A program made the translations under genes and the position numbers. 14,951 nt of DNA from the NCBI GenBank assembly GCA_020025475.1, contig JAHHSA010000039.1:1-14951 (forward strand). The letters are read 5' to 3'. Below are positions 5,726 through 13,360 of the stretch, piece after piece (the first letter of the stretch is position 1; the number at the start of each line of letters is the position of its first letter). This DNA comes from Oscillibacter sp. (GTDB taxonomy: Bacteria > Bacillota > Clostridia > Oscillospirales > Oscillospiraceae). The notes under the pieces were generated by a model. The model saw only the letters and a list, made by a program, of their open reading frames with translations, was not told the origin of the DNA and did no database searches.

Positions 5726-6467
5726 CCGCTCCTGGTCGGACCGCCTGGTGGCCTGGGTCAACGGTGAGCGGGAGGAGCGGGACAGGACCCTGTTCATTAT
5801 GGAGCAGCGGCCACCCAGATATGTCCCTCCCACGGAGGAGGAGCGGGAAGCGCGGGAGCGGCAAAGACTGCACAGCTTTTTTAACTGGTATCCTGCTGCT
5901 GCACTGCTTCTGTGCGGCATTTTTACTTCTCTGCTGCTCTATGCCGTGTTCCTGATGCCCGGAAAGGGCGTGATTGAGGCGGGAGAGAGCATTACAGTGG
6001 GCAGCTGGGCGCTGGAACTGCTGGGTCAGAGCTGTCTGATGTTTCTTTCCATGAGCGGCGTCCGGGTTTTGCTGCGGGGCCGGGAGGCGGATAAACGGAA
6101 ACTGAAGAGCTGGCGTGAGGTCTCCCGCAGACAGCTGGTGCTGGGCGGGCTGGTGAGCGGTGCGCTGCTGCTGATTCTGGTGATGGTCCTGGGTGGAATC
6201 GCCGGAGGCGCTCTGACCGGTGCCTTGCTGGCAGTTCCGCCCCTGTTCCGGGGCCGAGAGCTGCTTCACTGCCGGGGCTATGCCCATGCGGTCAGTCTGC
6301 TGCTGTGCGTGGTGCTCAGCGGCGTCTCCATCTATGCCGGTGATATTGGTCATGCGGCTATGGTGATGGTGGCGTCGGAGCTGCTGGAGATGAGCGCAGG
6401 TGCGTCGTCGGCCTTTGCCGTGTATGGCGTCTGTTCCCTGGCCGCAGAGAACCGGGCCGAACTTTAA
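5706..6467 (+). CDS. Membrane protein in the MbhE/MbhF (MrpB) position
   Basis: I cannot place this 253-residue protein in a family with certainty. Residues 1-58 are hydrophilic and highly charged (EREERDR, EEEREARERQR), so the N-terminus is probably cytosolic. Two helices follow (about 60-84 and 99-124), and the second, WALELLGQSCLMFLSMSGVRVLL, loosely resembles the end of MbhE-type subunits (DTLGE followed by a helix and LLR). After a basic linker come about four more helices (143-245), including a Gly-rich GGIAGGALTGALL segment that may recall the GGGF.GG region of MrpB. The order MbhD - this gene - MrpC-like fits a fused or remodelled MbhE+MbhF. The start ATG at 5706 lies inside the end of the preceding gene, with AGAAGGGAGAG upstream, so translation is likely coupled. 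The homology is inference from position and weak motifs. Confidence 0.8.
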   Translation: MDQKKCNRSWSDRLVAWVNGEREERDRTLFIMEQRPPRYVPPTEEEREARERQRLHSFFNWYPAAALLLCGIFTSLLLYAVFLMPGKGVIEAGESITVGSWALELLGQSCLMFLSMSGVRVLLRGREADKRKLKSWREVSRRQLVLGGLVSGALLLILVMVLGGIAGGALTGALLAVPPLFRGRELLHCRGYAHAVSLLLCVVLSGVSIYAGDIGHAAMVMVASELLEMSAGASSAFAVYGVCSLAAENRAEL

Positions 6468-6488
6468 GAGAACAAGGAGGGCTCCGCC

Positions 6489-6815
6489 TTGGAGGTCATT
6501 TATGAAAACCGATATGCAGTCACTGCGGTGCTGCTGTTTGGCATCGGCTTTTGCACGATGCTTCTGAAACAGAATCTGCTGAAAAAAGTCCTGGGCTTTG
6601 ACGTGATGATCGCTGCGGCCTGCTGGCTGGTGGCCGCTCTGGCCCCTGCCAGCGAGGAAACGCTGGTGGACACCACAGGATTGATGCTGGTGGGTATCGT
6701 CATGGTGTCGGCGGTCTCCGCCTTTTCCATGGCTTTGATCTGGCGGGTCTACCGCCGCTATGGCACCATACAGTTGAAAGAGCTGCTGAATATGGTGCAA
6801 AAGGAGGACGAGTGA
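6489..6815 (+). CDS. MrpC/MnhC (NuoK-like) subunit
   Basis: This 108-residue protein with three membrane helices has the MrpC layout: NLLKKVLGF (29-37) for the first loop and second helix, DTTGLMLVGIVMVS (61-74) where MrpC has D-PLPQALVLTAIVIS, and the C-terminal RVYRRYGTIQLKEL (86-99) that closely follows the MrpC ending. The Pro/Gln residues of PLPQALVLT are lost. In Mrp antiporters and MBH this NuoK-like subunit packs between the small subunits and the MrpD-type subunit. The start is TTG at 6489, supported by a perfect AAGGAGG (6474-6480) with an 8-nt gap; the next in-frame Met is residue 24, inside the first helix. Its stop overlaps the ATG of the next gene by one base (TGATG), which indicates coupled translation. 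Confidence 0.85.
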   Translation: MEVIYENRYAVTAVLLFGIGFCTMLLKQNLLKKVLGFDVMIAAACWLVAALAPASEETLVDTTGLMLVGIVMVSAVSAFSMALIWRVYRRYGTIQLKELLNMVQKEDE

Positions 6816-8311
6816 TGGGCACATGGATGGAAGCACTGCCCATTGCCAGCATCCTCCTGGCGCTCTCCGGAGCACTGGTCACCGGTGTGGTGAATGAAGT
6901 CCGGCGGGCCTATCATTTGGCTCTGTGGGTCAGCGGAGGTGTGGCAGTGCTGTCCCTGCTGGCCATGCTCTACACGCTGCGGTTTGACACGGGGATCGGC
7001 TATGCCATTGGCGGCCGGAGCCTATTGTGGGTGGGGCCGCTGCAGGCCCTGCTGGCCATGGCCTTTGCCATGGTGATGGCGGTATCTCTGGCTGGTGGAC
7101 GGCGAGATCTCTTTCGGGATGTTCCGCCCCACTCGTTTTACTTCACGGCAACCGAGCTGCTGGAGGCAGCTCTTCTGGTCCTGCTTTACGCCAACGAGGC
7201 CTTTGTGGGCTATGTCTTTTTGGAGGTCGCGGCGATTTCAACCTCCATTCTGATGATGGCAAAGGGAAGCGGCCCAAACTTTATTGGCAGCATTCGCTAC
7301 CTTTTCATGAGCTTTGTGGGCTCCGGACTTTTCCTGCTGGGGCTGGCCTTCCTCAACGGTCTGGCGGGTACCTTGCTGATCCCTGACCTGGAAGGCCCCA
7401 TCAGCCGTGTCTATGAGGCTGGGATTTGGTATGTGCCTCTGGCGGTCACGGTTGCGCTGGTGATTGCGGGACTGGGCATCAAAAGTGCCATGTTTCCCTT
7501 CTATCTCTGGCTTCCGGATGCTCACGCCGGTGCCACCACCAGCTCTTCGGCCCTGACGTCCGGACTGGCCCTCAAGGGCGGTGTGGTGATGCTGATTACG
7601 CTGATGTATAAGGGCTTTTCTCTGGAGCTGCTTGCGGATCTGGGGGTCACGGATGTGCTGCTGCTGGTGGGGGCGCTGGGTATGATCTCGGGTGCGCTGG
7701 CGGCCATGCGGGAACGGGATGTGAAGCGTATGCTGGCCTTTTCCACCGCAGGCCAGATGGGCTATATCTTTATGGGCCTGGGCCTGGGCACCACGGCGGG
7801 GATGGTGGCCTCCTGCTTCCACATCCTGGTACATGCCTGCTGCAAGCCGCTGCTGTTTGTCTGTGCCGGTCGGCTCTCTGATGTCAGCGGTCATCACCGG
7901 AGCCTCCAGAATCTCCGAGGCAGCGCCTACCGGGATCTGGTGGCTGGTGTAGGCTTCACGGTTGGTGCGCTTTCTATGATCGGTATTCCCATGTTTGGCG
8001 GTTTCGTTTCCAAACTCTATTTCTCCACGGCAGCCATCTCCACCAATCGAACCACGCTGACGCTGTTGACCATTGCCCTGGCTACGGTGCTCAACGCCCT
8101 CTATTATGTGCCGGCGGTTCTGGCAATCTGGGAGCGGCCGGCGGCTGAGGATGAAGCGTACATCATTGCGGACAATGTGGCAGATGAGATCCGGCGGGAC
8201 CGCAGCTTTGAGGCGGCAGCCCTGCTGCTGATCCTGTCCATTTTTGTGCTGGGTATTTTCTACCATCCCATTACTGACATTCTCAACGCGGGTGTTCGGC
8301 TCATGCAGTGA
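6815..8311 (+). CDS. Proton-conducting antiporter-like subunit, copy A (MrpD/NuoN type)
   Basis: A 498-residue protein with about 14 membrane helices of the Proton_antipo_M family, which forms the ion channels of complex I, Mrp antiporters and group 4 hydrogenases. The expected charges are visible: Glu137 in YVFLEVAA (TM5), Lys223 in GIKSAMFPFYLWLPDAH (TM7), Lys254 in LALKGG (TM8), Lys344 in HACCKPLLF and Lys400 in GGFVSK (TM12). After the TM7 motif it reads AGATTSSSALTSG, differing from the AP.P.SALLSG form of copies B and D, so it is the most divergent of the four at this site. The ATG at 6815 is preferred over the GTG at 6812, which is too close to AAGGAGG (6801-6807). It sits right after the MrpC-like gene, the usual place of MrpD or MbhH. 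Confidence 0.93.
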   Translation: MGTWMEALPIASILLALSGALVTGVVNEVRRAYHLALWVSGGVAVLSLLAMLYTLRFDTGIGYAIGGRSLLWVGPLQALLAMAFAMVMAVSLAGGRRDLFRDVPPHSFYFTATELLEAALLVLLYANEAFVGYVFLEVAAISTSILMMAKGSGPNFIGSIRYLFMSFVGSGLFLLGLAFLNGLAGTLLIPDLEGPISRVYEAGIWYVPLAVTVALVIAGLGIKSAMFPFYLWLPDAHAGATTSSSALTSGLALKGGVVMLITLMYKGFSLELLADLGVTDVLLLVGALGMISGALAAMRERDVKRMLAFSTAGQMGYIFMGLGLGTTAGMVASCFHILVHACCKPLLFVCAGRLSDVSGHHRSLQNLRGSAYRDLVAGVGFTVGALSMIGIPMFGGFVSKLYFSTAAISTNRTTLTLLTIALATVLNALYYVPAVLAIWERPAAEDEAYIIADNVADEIRRDRSFEAAALLLILSIFVLGIFYHPITDILNAGVRLMQ

Positions 8312-8342
8312 CGGCCTGCTATTTCGTAACCGGAGGATCACT

Positions 8343-9794
8343 ATGCTTTTACTCCTGCCCATCCTGGTGCCCCTGATTGGGGGCATCTTGGTGTTCCAAC
8401 AGAAAAACGACAAGCGGCGGGACCGCCTGGCGCTGGCACTGGTGCTGGGGACGGCGGTGCTGGCGCTGGTGGTGTGTTTACAACCCACCACCACAGTGCC
8501 CCTTCTGACCATCCACGGCCAGCTGAGACTGGAGTTGGCAAACGACCGCCTGTCCAGGTTCTTTCTGGTGCTCTTCAGCTGTGTGTGGACACCGGTGCTG
8601 GTGTTTGCCCAGCCCTACATCCGCCACGCCGGACGCGAGCGGAGCTTCCTGGGGTTCTACACCATGACCCTGGGCACATTGATGGGCCTGGCTCTCTCGG
8701 CCAACTTTGTCACGCTCTACATGTTTTTTGAACTGATGAGCCTCATCACGGTGCCTCTCGTACTCCACAGTGCCACCAACACCTCCAGGCGGGCGGGCTT
8801 CAAATACCTGGGCTTTTCCGTCTTTGGAGCCGGTATGGCTCTGGCGGGCTACTTCTTTTTGGCCTATTATCTGACGGTCCCGGACTTCATCGCCGGGGGC
8901 ACCATCGATTTTGCCAAGGCTGCCCAGCATCAAGAGCTGCTGCTGGTGGCTTACTGCATGATGATAGTGGGCTTTGGCGCCAAGGCGGGCATGATGCCCA
9001 TGCAGTCCTGGCTGCCCTCGGCCCACCCGGTGGCTCCGGCGCCGGCTTCGGCGGTACTCTCGGGCGTCATCACCAAGGGCGGCGTCCTGGCGATTCTCCG
9101 GGTCACTTACTATATGTATGGACCTGCGTTTCTCCGCGGGACCTGGCCTCAATATGTGCTGCTGACGCTGGCACTTTCCACTGTGTTTGTAGGGTCTATG
9201 CTGGCCTACCGGGAAAAACAGCTCAAGAAGCGGCTGGCCTACTCCACGGTCAGCCAGGTGTCCTACATTCTCTTCGGCCTCTTTCTGCTGACGCCCGGAG
9301 GGACCGTGGCAGCCCTGTTACAGCTGGTGTTTCATGCCATCGCCAAGAATGCCCTCTTCCTGGGGGCCGGTGCCATCATCTTTGCTACCGATCTGGTTCG
9401 CGTGGACCAGCTGCGGGGCATCGGACAGAGAATGCCAGTGACCATGACATGCTTCACACTGGCGTCCCTCTCCATCATTGGAATTCCGCCCATGGCGGGC
9501 TTTGTCAGCAAATGGTATCTGCTGACCGCCGGCCTTCAGGCACCGCTTCGGGGGTTTGGCATTGCCGGCCTGGTGATTTTGATTCTTTCTGCACTGCTGA
9601 CGGCCGGGTATCTGCTGCCCATCATTACCAACGGCTTTTTCCCGGGAGCGGATTGCCAGCTCCAGAGACAGGAGGTTGGTCCCAAAATGCTCTGGCCCCA
9701 GCTGTTCTTTGCCCTTTTGGGGGTAGTGCTGGGACTGCTGCCCGGTGGTATTCTGGAATGGCTGATTCAAGCGGTGCCGCTCTTGTTTGTGTGA
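8343..9794 (+). CDS. Proton-conducting antiporter-like subunit, copy B
   Basis: A 483-residue member of the same family, about 14 helices. Glu130 (MFFELMS), Lys214 (GFGAKAGMMP), Lys245 (VITKGG), Lys335 (HAIAKNALFLGAG) and Lys390 (AGFVSKWY) are all in place. The TM7-8 loop WLPSAHPVAPAPASAVLSG is of the type seen in hydrogenase-linked (Mbh/Hyf) subunits and is almost the same as in copy D. The ATG at 8343 has a clear CGGAGGA site and lies 31 nt after copy A. The frame is open upstream to 8244, but that part overlaps the coding end of copy A and lacks a ribosome site. It probably forms a complete ion channel. Whether it moves H+ or Na+ cannot be told. Confidence 0.93.
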   Translation: MLLLLPILVPLIGGILVFQQKNDKRRDRLALALVLGTAVLALVVCLQPTTTVPLLTIHGQLRLELANDRLSRFFLVLFSCVWTPVLVFAQPYIRHAGRERSFLGFYTMTLGTLMGLALSANFVTLYMFFELMSLITVPLVLHSATNTSRRAGFKYLGFSVFGAGMALAGYFFLAYYLTVPDFIAGGTIDFAKAAQHQELLLVAYCMMIVGFGAKAGMMPMQSWLPSAHPVAPAPASAVLSGVITKGGVLAILRVTYYMYGPAFLRGTWPQYVLLTLALSTVFVGSMLAYREKQLKKRLAYSTVSQVSYILFGLFLLTPGGTVAALLQLVFHAIAKNALFLGAGAIIFATDLVRVDQLRGIGQRMPVTMTCFTLASLSIIGIPPMAGFVSKWYLLTAGLQAPLRGFGIAGLVILILSALLTAGYLLPIITNGFFPGADCQLQRQEVGPKMLWPQLFFALLGVVLGLLPGGILEWLIQAVPLLFV

Positions 9795-9830
9795 TATGAG
9801 AAACAACGATTTTCAGAAAGGAATGACGGT

Positions 9831-11315
9831 ATGTATCGGATCTTAACACTGCCCATCCTGATCCCTATGCTGATGGGTCTGGTCCTTTTGATCTGGCAGC
9901 CCCGGGTGAGCTGGATCCGTAAGACCTACGTGATTACGGCGGCGGTTCTGACCTCCGTCATCTCCGGAATTTGCATTGTCATCAACGGTGTGTATGGCGG
10001 GGATCTGCTTGCCTGCATCATGGTGCGCTTTTCGGATATCATCTCCATTTCTCTGCGGATGGACGGCGCAGGCATGGTCTATGGCGCGCTGGTCTCCGTG
10101 CTGTGGCCGATGGCCACGGTGTATGCCCTGGACTACATGGATCATGCGGCCCACCAAAATCGCTTTTTCGCCTTCTGGCTCATGACCTTCGGTGTGGTGC
10201 TGGGCATTGCCTATGCAGAGGACTTCCTATCGCTCTACCTCTTCTATGAGCTGATGACGCTTACCTGCCTGCCCATGGTGATGCACACCATGGACGAGGA
10301 GGCCAGGTACGCAGGCCGGAAGTATCTCTGCTACTCCCTGGCCGGTGCGGCCTTTGCCTTTATCGGCATTGTCTTTCTCCTGCAATACGGAACCGGACAC
10401 CTGAACTTTACCTATGGCGGCGTGCTGGACCCTGCCAGAGTGGCAGGCAGCGAGACGGCACTGCTGGTGGCCTTTGTGGCGGCCTTTTTCGGGTTTGGCG
10501 TCAAGGCGGCGGTGTTTCCCTTCCACGGCTGGATGCCGGATCTGGTCGTCTCTCCCACGCCGGTTTCTGCCCTGCTCCATGCAGTGGCGGTGGTGAAGGG
10601 CGGTGTTTTTGCCATTGTCCGACTCATCTACTTTGGATTCGGCGTGGATTTCCTGAAAGGGACCTGGGCTCAGACCGCAGTGATGACGGCGGCCATCATC
10701 ACCATTGTGTACGGCTCCGCCCGGGCGCTGCGAACGCCCCATCTGAAACGGCGGCTGGCCTTCTCCACCCTCAGCAATCTCTCCTATATTCTGTTTTCGC
10801 TCACCATCATGTCTCCGGCAGGACTCCTTGGCGGCATGATCCATATGATCTACCACGCCTTCACCAAAATCACCATGTACTGCTGCGCAGGGTCCATTCT
10901 GCACCAGTGCGGTCGGGAGTATGTCTATGAGATGGAGGGTCTGGGCAAGCGAATGCCCATGACCTTTGCCCTCTTCACCCTGTCGTCTCTGGCCCTGATC
11001 GGTGTTCCGCCTCTGGGTGGTTTTGCGGGCAAGTGGGTGATCTCTGAGGCGGCGGTGGCCTCGGCCTACCCATTGGCCTATGTGGGCATCGGGGCCCTGA
11101 TCCTCTCCACACTGCTCACAACGCTGTATCTGCTGACGCTGGTGGCCAGAGCTTACTTCCCTCTGGGAGAAGAGAAAGAGCAGATGGAGATTCACGACCC
11201 CGGCATGGGGACCACCATCCCCATGATTCTGATGACTGCCACCGGCGTGCTGCTGGCGCTGTGCTCTGACCCGCTGATTCGCCTGCTTCAGCAGGTCAGC
11301 CTGGGAATTTTGTAA
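9831..11315 (+). CDS. Proton-conducting antiporter-like subunit, copy C (MrpA/NuoL-like motif)
   Basis: A 494-residue member of the same family, about 14 helices. Key residues are Glu140 (LFYELMTL), Lys225 (GFGVKAAVFPFHGWMPD), Lys256 (VVKGG), Lys346 (YHAFTKITMYCCAG) and Lys401 (GGFAGKW). Its TM7-8 loop reads SPTPVSALLHAVAVVKGG, the TPVSALLHA.. form typical of NuoL/NuoM and MrpA/MrpD, unlike copies A, B and D. It is thus a distinct paralogue, not a recent duplicate. The ATG at 9831 has an AAAGGAA site with about an 8-nt gap and is 36 nt after copy B. The protein ends in a short hydrophilic loop (GEEKEQMEIHD) and two last helices, with no long extension. Confidence 0.93.
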   Translation: MYRILTLPILIPMLMGLVLLIWQPRVSWIRKTYVITAAVLTSVISGICIVINGVYGGDLLACIMVRFSDIISISLRMDGAGMVYGALVSVLWPMATVYALDYMDHAAHQNRFFAFWLMTFGVVLGIAYAEDFLSLYLFYELMTLTCLPMVMHTMDEEARYAGRKYLCYSLAGAAFAFIGIVFLLQYGTGHLNFTYGGVLDPARVAGSETALLVAFVAAFFGFGVKAAVFPFHGWMPDLVVSPTPVSALLHAVAVVKGGVFAIVRLIYFGFGVDFLKGTWAQTAVMTAAIITIVYGSARALRTPHLKRRLAFSTLSNLSYILFSLTIMSPAGLLGGMIHMIYHAFTKITMYCCAGSILHQCGREYVYEMEGLGKRMPMTFALFTLSSLALIGVPPLGGFAGKWVISEAAVASAYPLAYVGIGALILSTLLTTLYLLTLVARAYFPLGEEKEQMEIHDPGMGTTIPMILMTATGVLLALCSDPLIRLLQQVSLGIL

Positions 11316-11326
11316 GGAGGGCTGCA

Positions 11327-13267
11327 ATGGGTACATATTTACTGTTGTTTCTGGTCCTGTTTCCCATGGCATCGGCCCCGCTGGTGTATCCCATGCGGAA
11401 CCATGGGGCGGGGGTGCGGGACTGGTTTGTTCGCCTGGTACCGGCGGTGGAGTTGACAGCTGCTGCTGCACTTTTGGTCTGGCCGGAGGCCAGAGTATCG
11501 CTGCCTGGTGTTTGTGGTGTGGGGCTCAGCTTCACAGCGGGCGGCCTGCGGACGCTTCTGGTGCTGCTGGCTGCCATCCTCTGGCAGGGCTCTGCGCTGG
11601 CCAGCCCCTCGTATTTCAGCCATGACCCCAAGTGTGATCGATATTATCTGTACTGGCTGCTGACCCAGGGAGCCCTTATGGGCGTGTTTCTGGCAGGAGA
11701 CCTCTTCACCCTGTTTGTGTTTTTTGAGATGATGTCCTTTGCCTCCTATGTCTGGGTGGCTCAAAATGAGACCCGGGAGGCTCTGCGTGCGGCAGAGACC
11801 TATCTGGCCATTGCGGTCATTGGCGGCATGGTGCTGCTGGCGGGTTTGTTGCTGCTTCGGGATTTGTTGGGGACGCTGACCATTGGTGATTTGCGGACTG
11901 CCGTGGAGCTGGTGCCCCCCCATAGAAGTGGACAGCTCTATGTGGCAGGCGGACTCTGCCTGGCGGGCTTTGGCGCAAAGGCCGGTCTGTTTCCCCTCCA
12001 CATCTGGCTGCCCAAGGCCCATCCGGTGGCCCCGGCTCCGGCTTCGGCTTTGCTCTCCGGCATCCTGACCAAAAGCGGTGTGTTTGGCGCTTTGATTCTC
12101 TGCCGGGAACTGTTCTGGATGGACCTCACATGGAACCGGGTTGTGCTGCTTCTGGCGGTGGTGACCATGGTGCTGGGTGCGGTGCTGGCGGTGTTCTCTG
12201 TGGATTTGAAACGGACGCTGGCCTGCTCCTCCATGTCTCAGATTGGTTTTATCATGGTGGGCGCTGCCATGCAGGGCTATCTGAACGGCGAGAACGCGCT
12301 GGCGGCTATGGGGACGGTGCTGCACATGATGAATCACTCTCTCATCAAGCTGGTGCTCTTCCTGTCCGCAGGTGTGATCTATCTGGGAACCCACTCTCTG
12401 GATCTGAACCGCATCCAGGGCTGGGGACGGGATAAACCCTGGCTCAAGGCGGTGTTCTTTTGCGGTGCGGCCTCCATTGCCGGTGTGCCCGGCTTTTCCG
12501 GTTATGTCAGCAAAACGCTGCTCCACGAGAGTATTGTGGAATATATTCACATTTTGGACCACGCCGGAGCGTCTTCCCTGGTTTTCCGTGGGGTAGAGTG
12601 GCTGTTTCTGATCTCTGGCGGCCTGACGGCGGCCTACATGACCAAGCTGTTTGTTTCTATCTTCCTGGCACCGGCGGAGCAGAGCCACGGAGAAGGGCAC
12701 TACATGACACGCGGCACTGGTTGGGCTCTGACCCTGGCGGCAGCCGCGCTGGTGATTCTGGGCCTGACGCCCAATGCCACCATGGATGCGATTGCACTGT
12801 GGTCAGTCAGCTTCCTCCATGGAGATCCGTTGGCTCATGGCGTCCACTACTTCGCCTGGGTGAATTTGAAGGGTGCCTGCATTTCCCTCCTGATCGGTGC
12901 ACTGGTGTATCTGCTCTTTATTCGGAATGTCTTAATGCGGCGGGAAAACGGACGCTGCGTTTATCTGAATCGCTGGCCGGCAAAGCTGGATCTGGAAAAG
13001 GGATTGTATCGGCCTGCGCTGAACGCTGCCTCCTTTATCGGTGCTCTGTGCGCCCGAGTGCTGGCAAATGTGGGCGATCTTATCATCTTTGCCGGGGAGT
13101 GGCTGCTCTTTACCAAGGCACCGTACATCTTTGTGCCAAAGCAGAACAATTTTGCAGCCTATGATCGCAAACCCCGGCGGTTTTTGGTGGGGGAGTCCTT
13201 CGCATTCGACTTGCTGGTGGTCTGCATCGGCGTTCTGCTGATTCTGATCTGTGTGCTGCTGTTTTAA
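11327..13267 (+). CDS. Large antiporter-like subunit, copy D, with C-terminal extension
   Basis: A 646-residue protein. Residues 1-490 form the 14-helix antiporter core with Glu134 (VFFEMMSF), Lys218 (GFGAKAGLFPLHIWLPKAH), Lys249 (ILTKSG), Lys341 (HSLIKLVLFLSAG) and Lys396 (GYVSK). The TM7-8 loop AHPVAPAPASALLSG nearly equals that of copy B. The extra 150 residues hold a helix (about 513-533), a charged stretch (534-563), another hydrophobic part (about 565-595) and a last helix (624-646). Extra C-terminal helices are known from NuoL and MrpA, where NuoL carries a long lateral helix; whether this tail is similar is unknown. The ATG at 11327 follows AAGGAGGG and lies 11 nt after copy C. It is the last gene of the operon. 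Confidence 0.93.
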   Translation: MGTYLLLFLVLFPMASAPLVYPMRNHGAGVRDWFVRLVPAVELTAAAALLVWPEARVSLPGVCGVGLSFTAGGLRTLLVLLAAILWQGSALASPSYFSHDPKCDRYYLYWLLTQGALMGVFLAGDLFTLFVFFEMMSFASYVWVAQNETREALRAAETYLAIAVIGGMVLLAGLLLLRDLLGTLTIGDLRTAVELVPPHRSGQLYVAGGLCLAGFGAKAGLFPLHIWLPKAHPVAPAPASALLSGILTKSGVFGALILCRELFWMDLTWNRVVLLLAVVTMVLGAVLAVFSVDLKRTLACSSMSQIGFIMVGAAMQGYLNGENALAAMGTVLHMMNHSLIKLVLFLSAGVIYLGTHSLDLNRIQGWGRDKPWLKAVFFCGAASIAGVPGFSGYVSKTLLHESIVEYIHILDHAGASSLVFRGVEWLFLISGGLTAAYMTKLFVSIFLAPAEQSHGEGHYMTRGTGWALTLAAAALVILGLTPNATMDAIALWSVSFLHGDPLAHGVHYFAWVNLKGACISLLIGALVYLLFIRNVLMRRENGRCVYLNRWPAKLDLEKGLYRPALNAASFIGALCARVLANVGDLIIFAGEWLLFTKAPYIFVPKQNNFAAYDRKPRRFLVGESFAFDLLVVCIGVLLILICVLLF

Positions 13268-13304
13268 TCACGGATAGTATCATATGATTTTCCATCATGT
13301 ATGA

Positions 13305-13346
13305 AAAATCCCGCCCGGAAGGCTGGCCTTCCGGGCGGGATTTTGT
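13305..13346. terminator. Long bidirectional terminator between convergent operons
   Basis: AAAATCCCGCCCGGAAGGC (13305-13323) pairs perfectly with 13326-13344, a stem of up to 19 bp with a very short loop (a 4-nt loop is more realistic). The A-run on the left and T-run on the right serve both strands. It ends the antiporter operon (stop at 13265-13267) and the minus-strand typA (stop at 13361-13363). Confidence 0.93.
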
Positions 13347-13360
13347 TCGTGGTAAAAAAA

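Noticed and set aside
5646..12700. Several long minus-strand open frames (ends near 6875, 8512, 11471 and 12700) opposite the antiporter genes
   Set aside because: Their products are His/Gln/Arg-rich and low in hydrophobic pattern, while the plus strand encodes clear membrane subunits with family motifs. They are mirror frames of G+C-rich coding DNA.
5462..13267. A complete NADH dehydrogenase (complex I) or group 4 hydrogenase operon
   Set aside because: No iron-sulphur, flavin, NiFe or NuoH-like subunit is present, and a promoter region and a strong terminator close the operon on both sides.
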